From NCBI GenBank assembly GCA_019348265.1, contig JAHWJV010000038.1:1-14175 (forward strand): a DNA stretch of 14,175 nucleotides, in the 5' to 3' direction. A program made the position numbers and the translations under genes. Of the stretch, positions 13,995 through 14,175 are shown one piece after another. This DNA is from Gemmatimonadota bacterium (GTDB taxonomy: Bacteria; Gemmatimonadota; Gemmatimonadetes; Longimicrobiales; Longimicrobiaceae). Below the pieces are notes generated by a model, which ran no database searches, had not been told where the DNA came from, and saw nothing but the letters and a program-made list of their open reading frames with translations. Each line of letters begins with the position of its first letter. Position 1 is the stretch's first letter.

Positions 13995-14175
13995 CATGGC
14001 GGCGAGCTCGACATGCGGCCAGGCGCGCAGGGCCGCGCCGAAGGCGCCGCCGACGAAGGGCGAGATCACCCGGATGTCGTCCCCCGGGATGCCGAAGACC
14101 TTCGCCATGCGGGCGCGCACATTGTCGACCCACTGCGTCTTGTCCCACAGGGTCAGCCGGTCGCCCTCCCAAGCC
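13971..14175 (-). CDS. Xanthine-dehydrogenase-type molybdopterin-binding subunit, internal fragment
   Basis: Read on the minus strand from the right edge, about 68 codons match the molybdopterin-binding large subunit of the xanthine dehydrogenase/CO dehydrogenase family: GDRLTLWDKTQWVDNVRARM, then AKVFGIPGDDIRVISPFVGG, AFGAALRAWPHVELAAMAAR and AVGR. GGxFG-type glycines before the helix and the WPHV-LAA-AAR-VGR stretch are family hallmarks of the cofactor-binding domain. Both ends are missing: the right one runs off the window, and the left one stops matching at about 13974, where the VOC gene begins on the other strand. The enzyme oxidises aldehydes or N-heterocycles in other organisms; nothing else of a molybdoenzyme is present here. 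Confidence 0.8.

Noticed and set aside
13995..14175. Continuation of the VOC frame to the window end
   Set aside because: The frame stays open only because the opposite strand encodes the xanthine-dehydrogenase fragment; the translated tail has no VOC features.

Overview
The window is a roughly 14.2 kb, high-GC bacterial stretch with ordinary bacterial gene organisation. Most genes have Shine-Dalgarno sites, there are two clear GC-rich terminator-type hairpins, and several genes are tightly packed. The gene mix includes a stand-alone SWIB-domain protein, a leukotriene-A4-hydrolase-type M1 aminopeptidase lipoprotein, HrpB, and a DUF4186 + DUF72 pair. Short CT-rich or 'gact'-type degenerate repeats precede some genes. 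This would fit an environmental lineage such as Gemmatimonadota, but no rRNA or marker gene is present, so that is a low-confidence inference. I found no tRNA, rRNA, CRISPR array, insertion sequence or phage gene.

Layout. (1) 1-615, minus: a reading frame running off the left edge. It starts like a secreted protein, then shows a short HisF-like stretch, then a good match to saccharopine-dehydrogenase-like/trans-acting enoyl reductase proteins, so it looks composite. (2) 955-1236, minus: SWIB-domain protein, divergent from (3) an aldo/keto reductase at 1546-2565, which is followed in the same frame by a 46-codon remnant resembling the N-terminus of an SDR/epimerase. (4) 2849-3379: Gly-zipper lipoprotein, closed by a perfect 13-bp hairpin. 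(5) 3593-5464: M1-family zinc aminopeptidase lipoprotein. (6) 5712-6491: an unrecognised protein closed by a perfect 12-bp hairpin, then an FRG-domain protein (6632-7417). (7) A minus-strand cluster read right to left: a small one-helix membrane protein (11335-11135), an EamA-family transporter (11007-10021) and the HrpB helicase (9991-7472). (8) A plus-strand cluster: DUF4186 protein overlapping a DUF72 protein (11570-12764), then DinB/DUF1572, a TTG-started unknown protein and a VOC-family protein (12908 onward).

Both ends look anomalous. At the right end the VOC gene stops matching its family after about 71 residues. From the same spot the opposite strand encodes a clear fragment of a xanthine-dehydrogenase-type molybdopterin-binding subunit. 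At the left end three unrelated protein signatures share one 205-codon frame. The simplest explanation is assembly chimerism at the edges of a short contig; genuine rearrangement cannot be excluded from sequence alone.

Most of the interior is housekeeping or accessory metabolism: redox enzymes, peptide turnover, RNA helicase, transport and stress-type DinB. I do not see a convincing new multi-gene system. The best leads are the unknown gene next to the FRG-domain gene, the coupled DUF4186-DUF72 pair, the repeat-type leaders, and the two composite ends.
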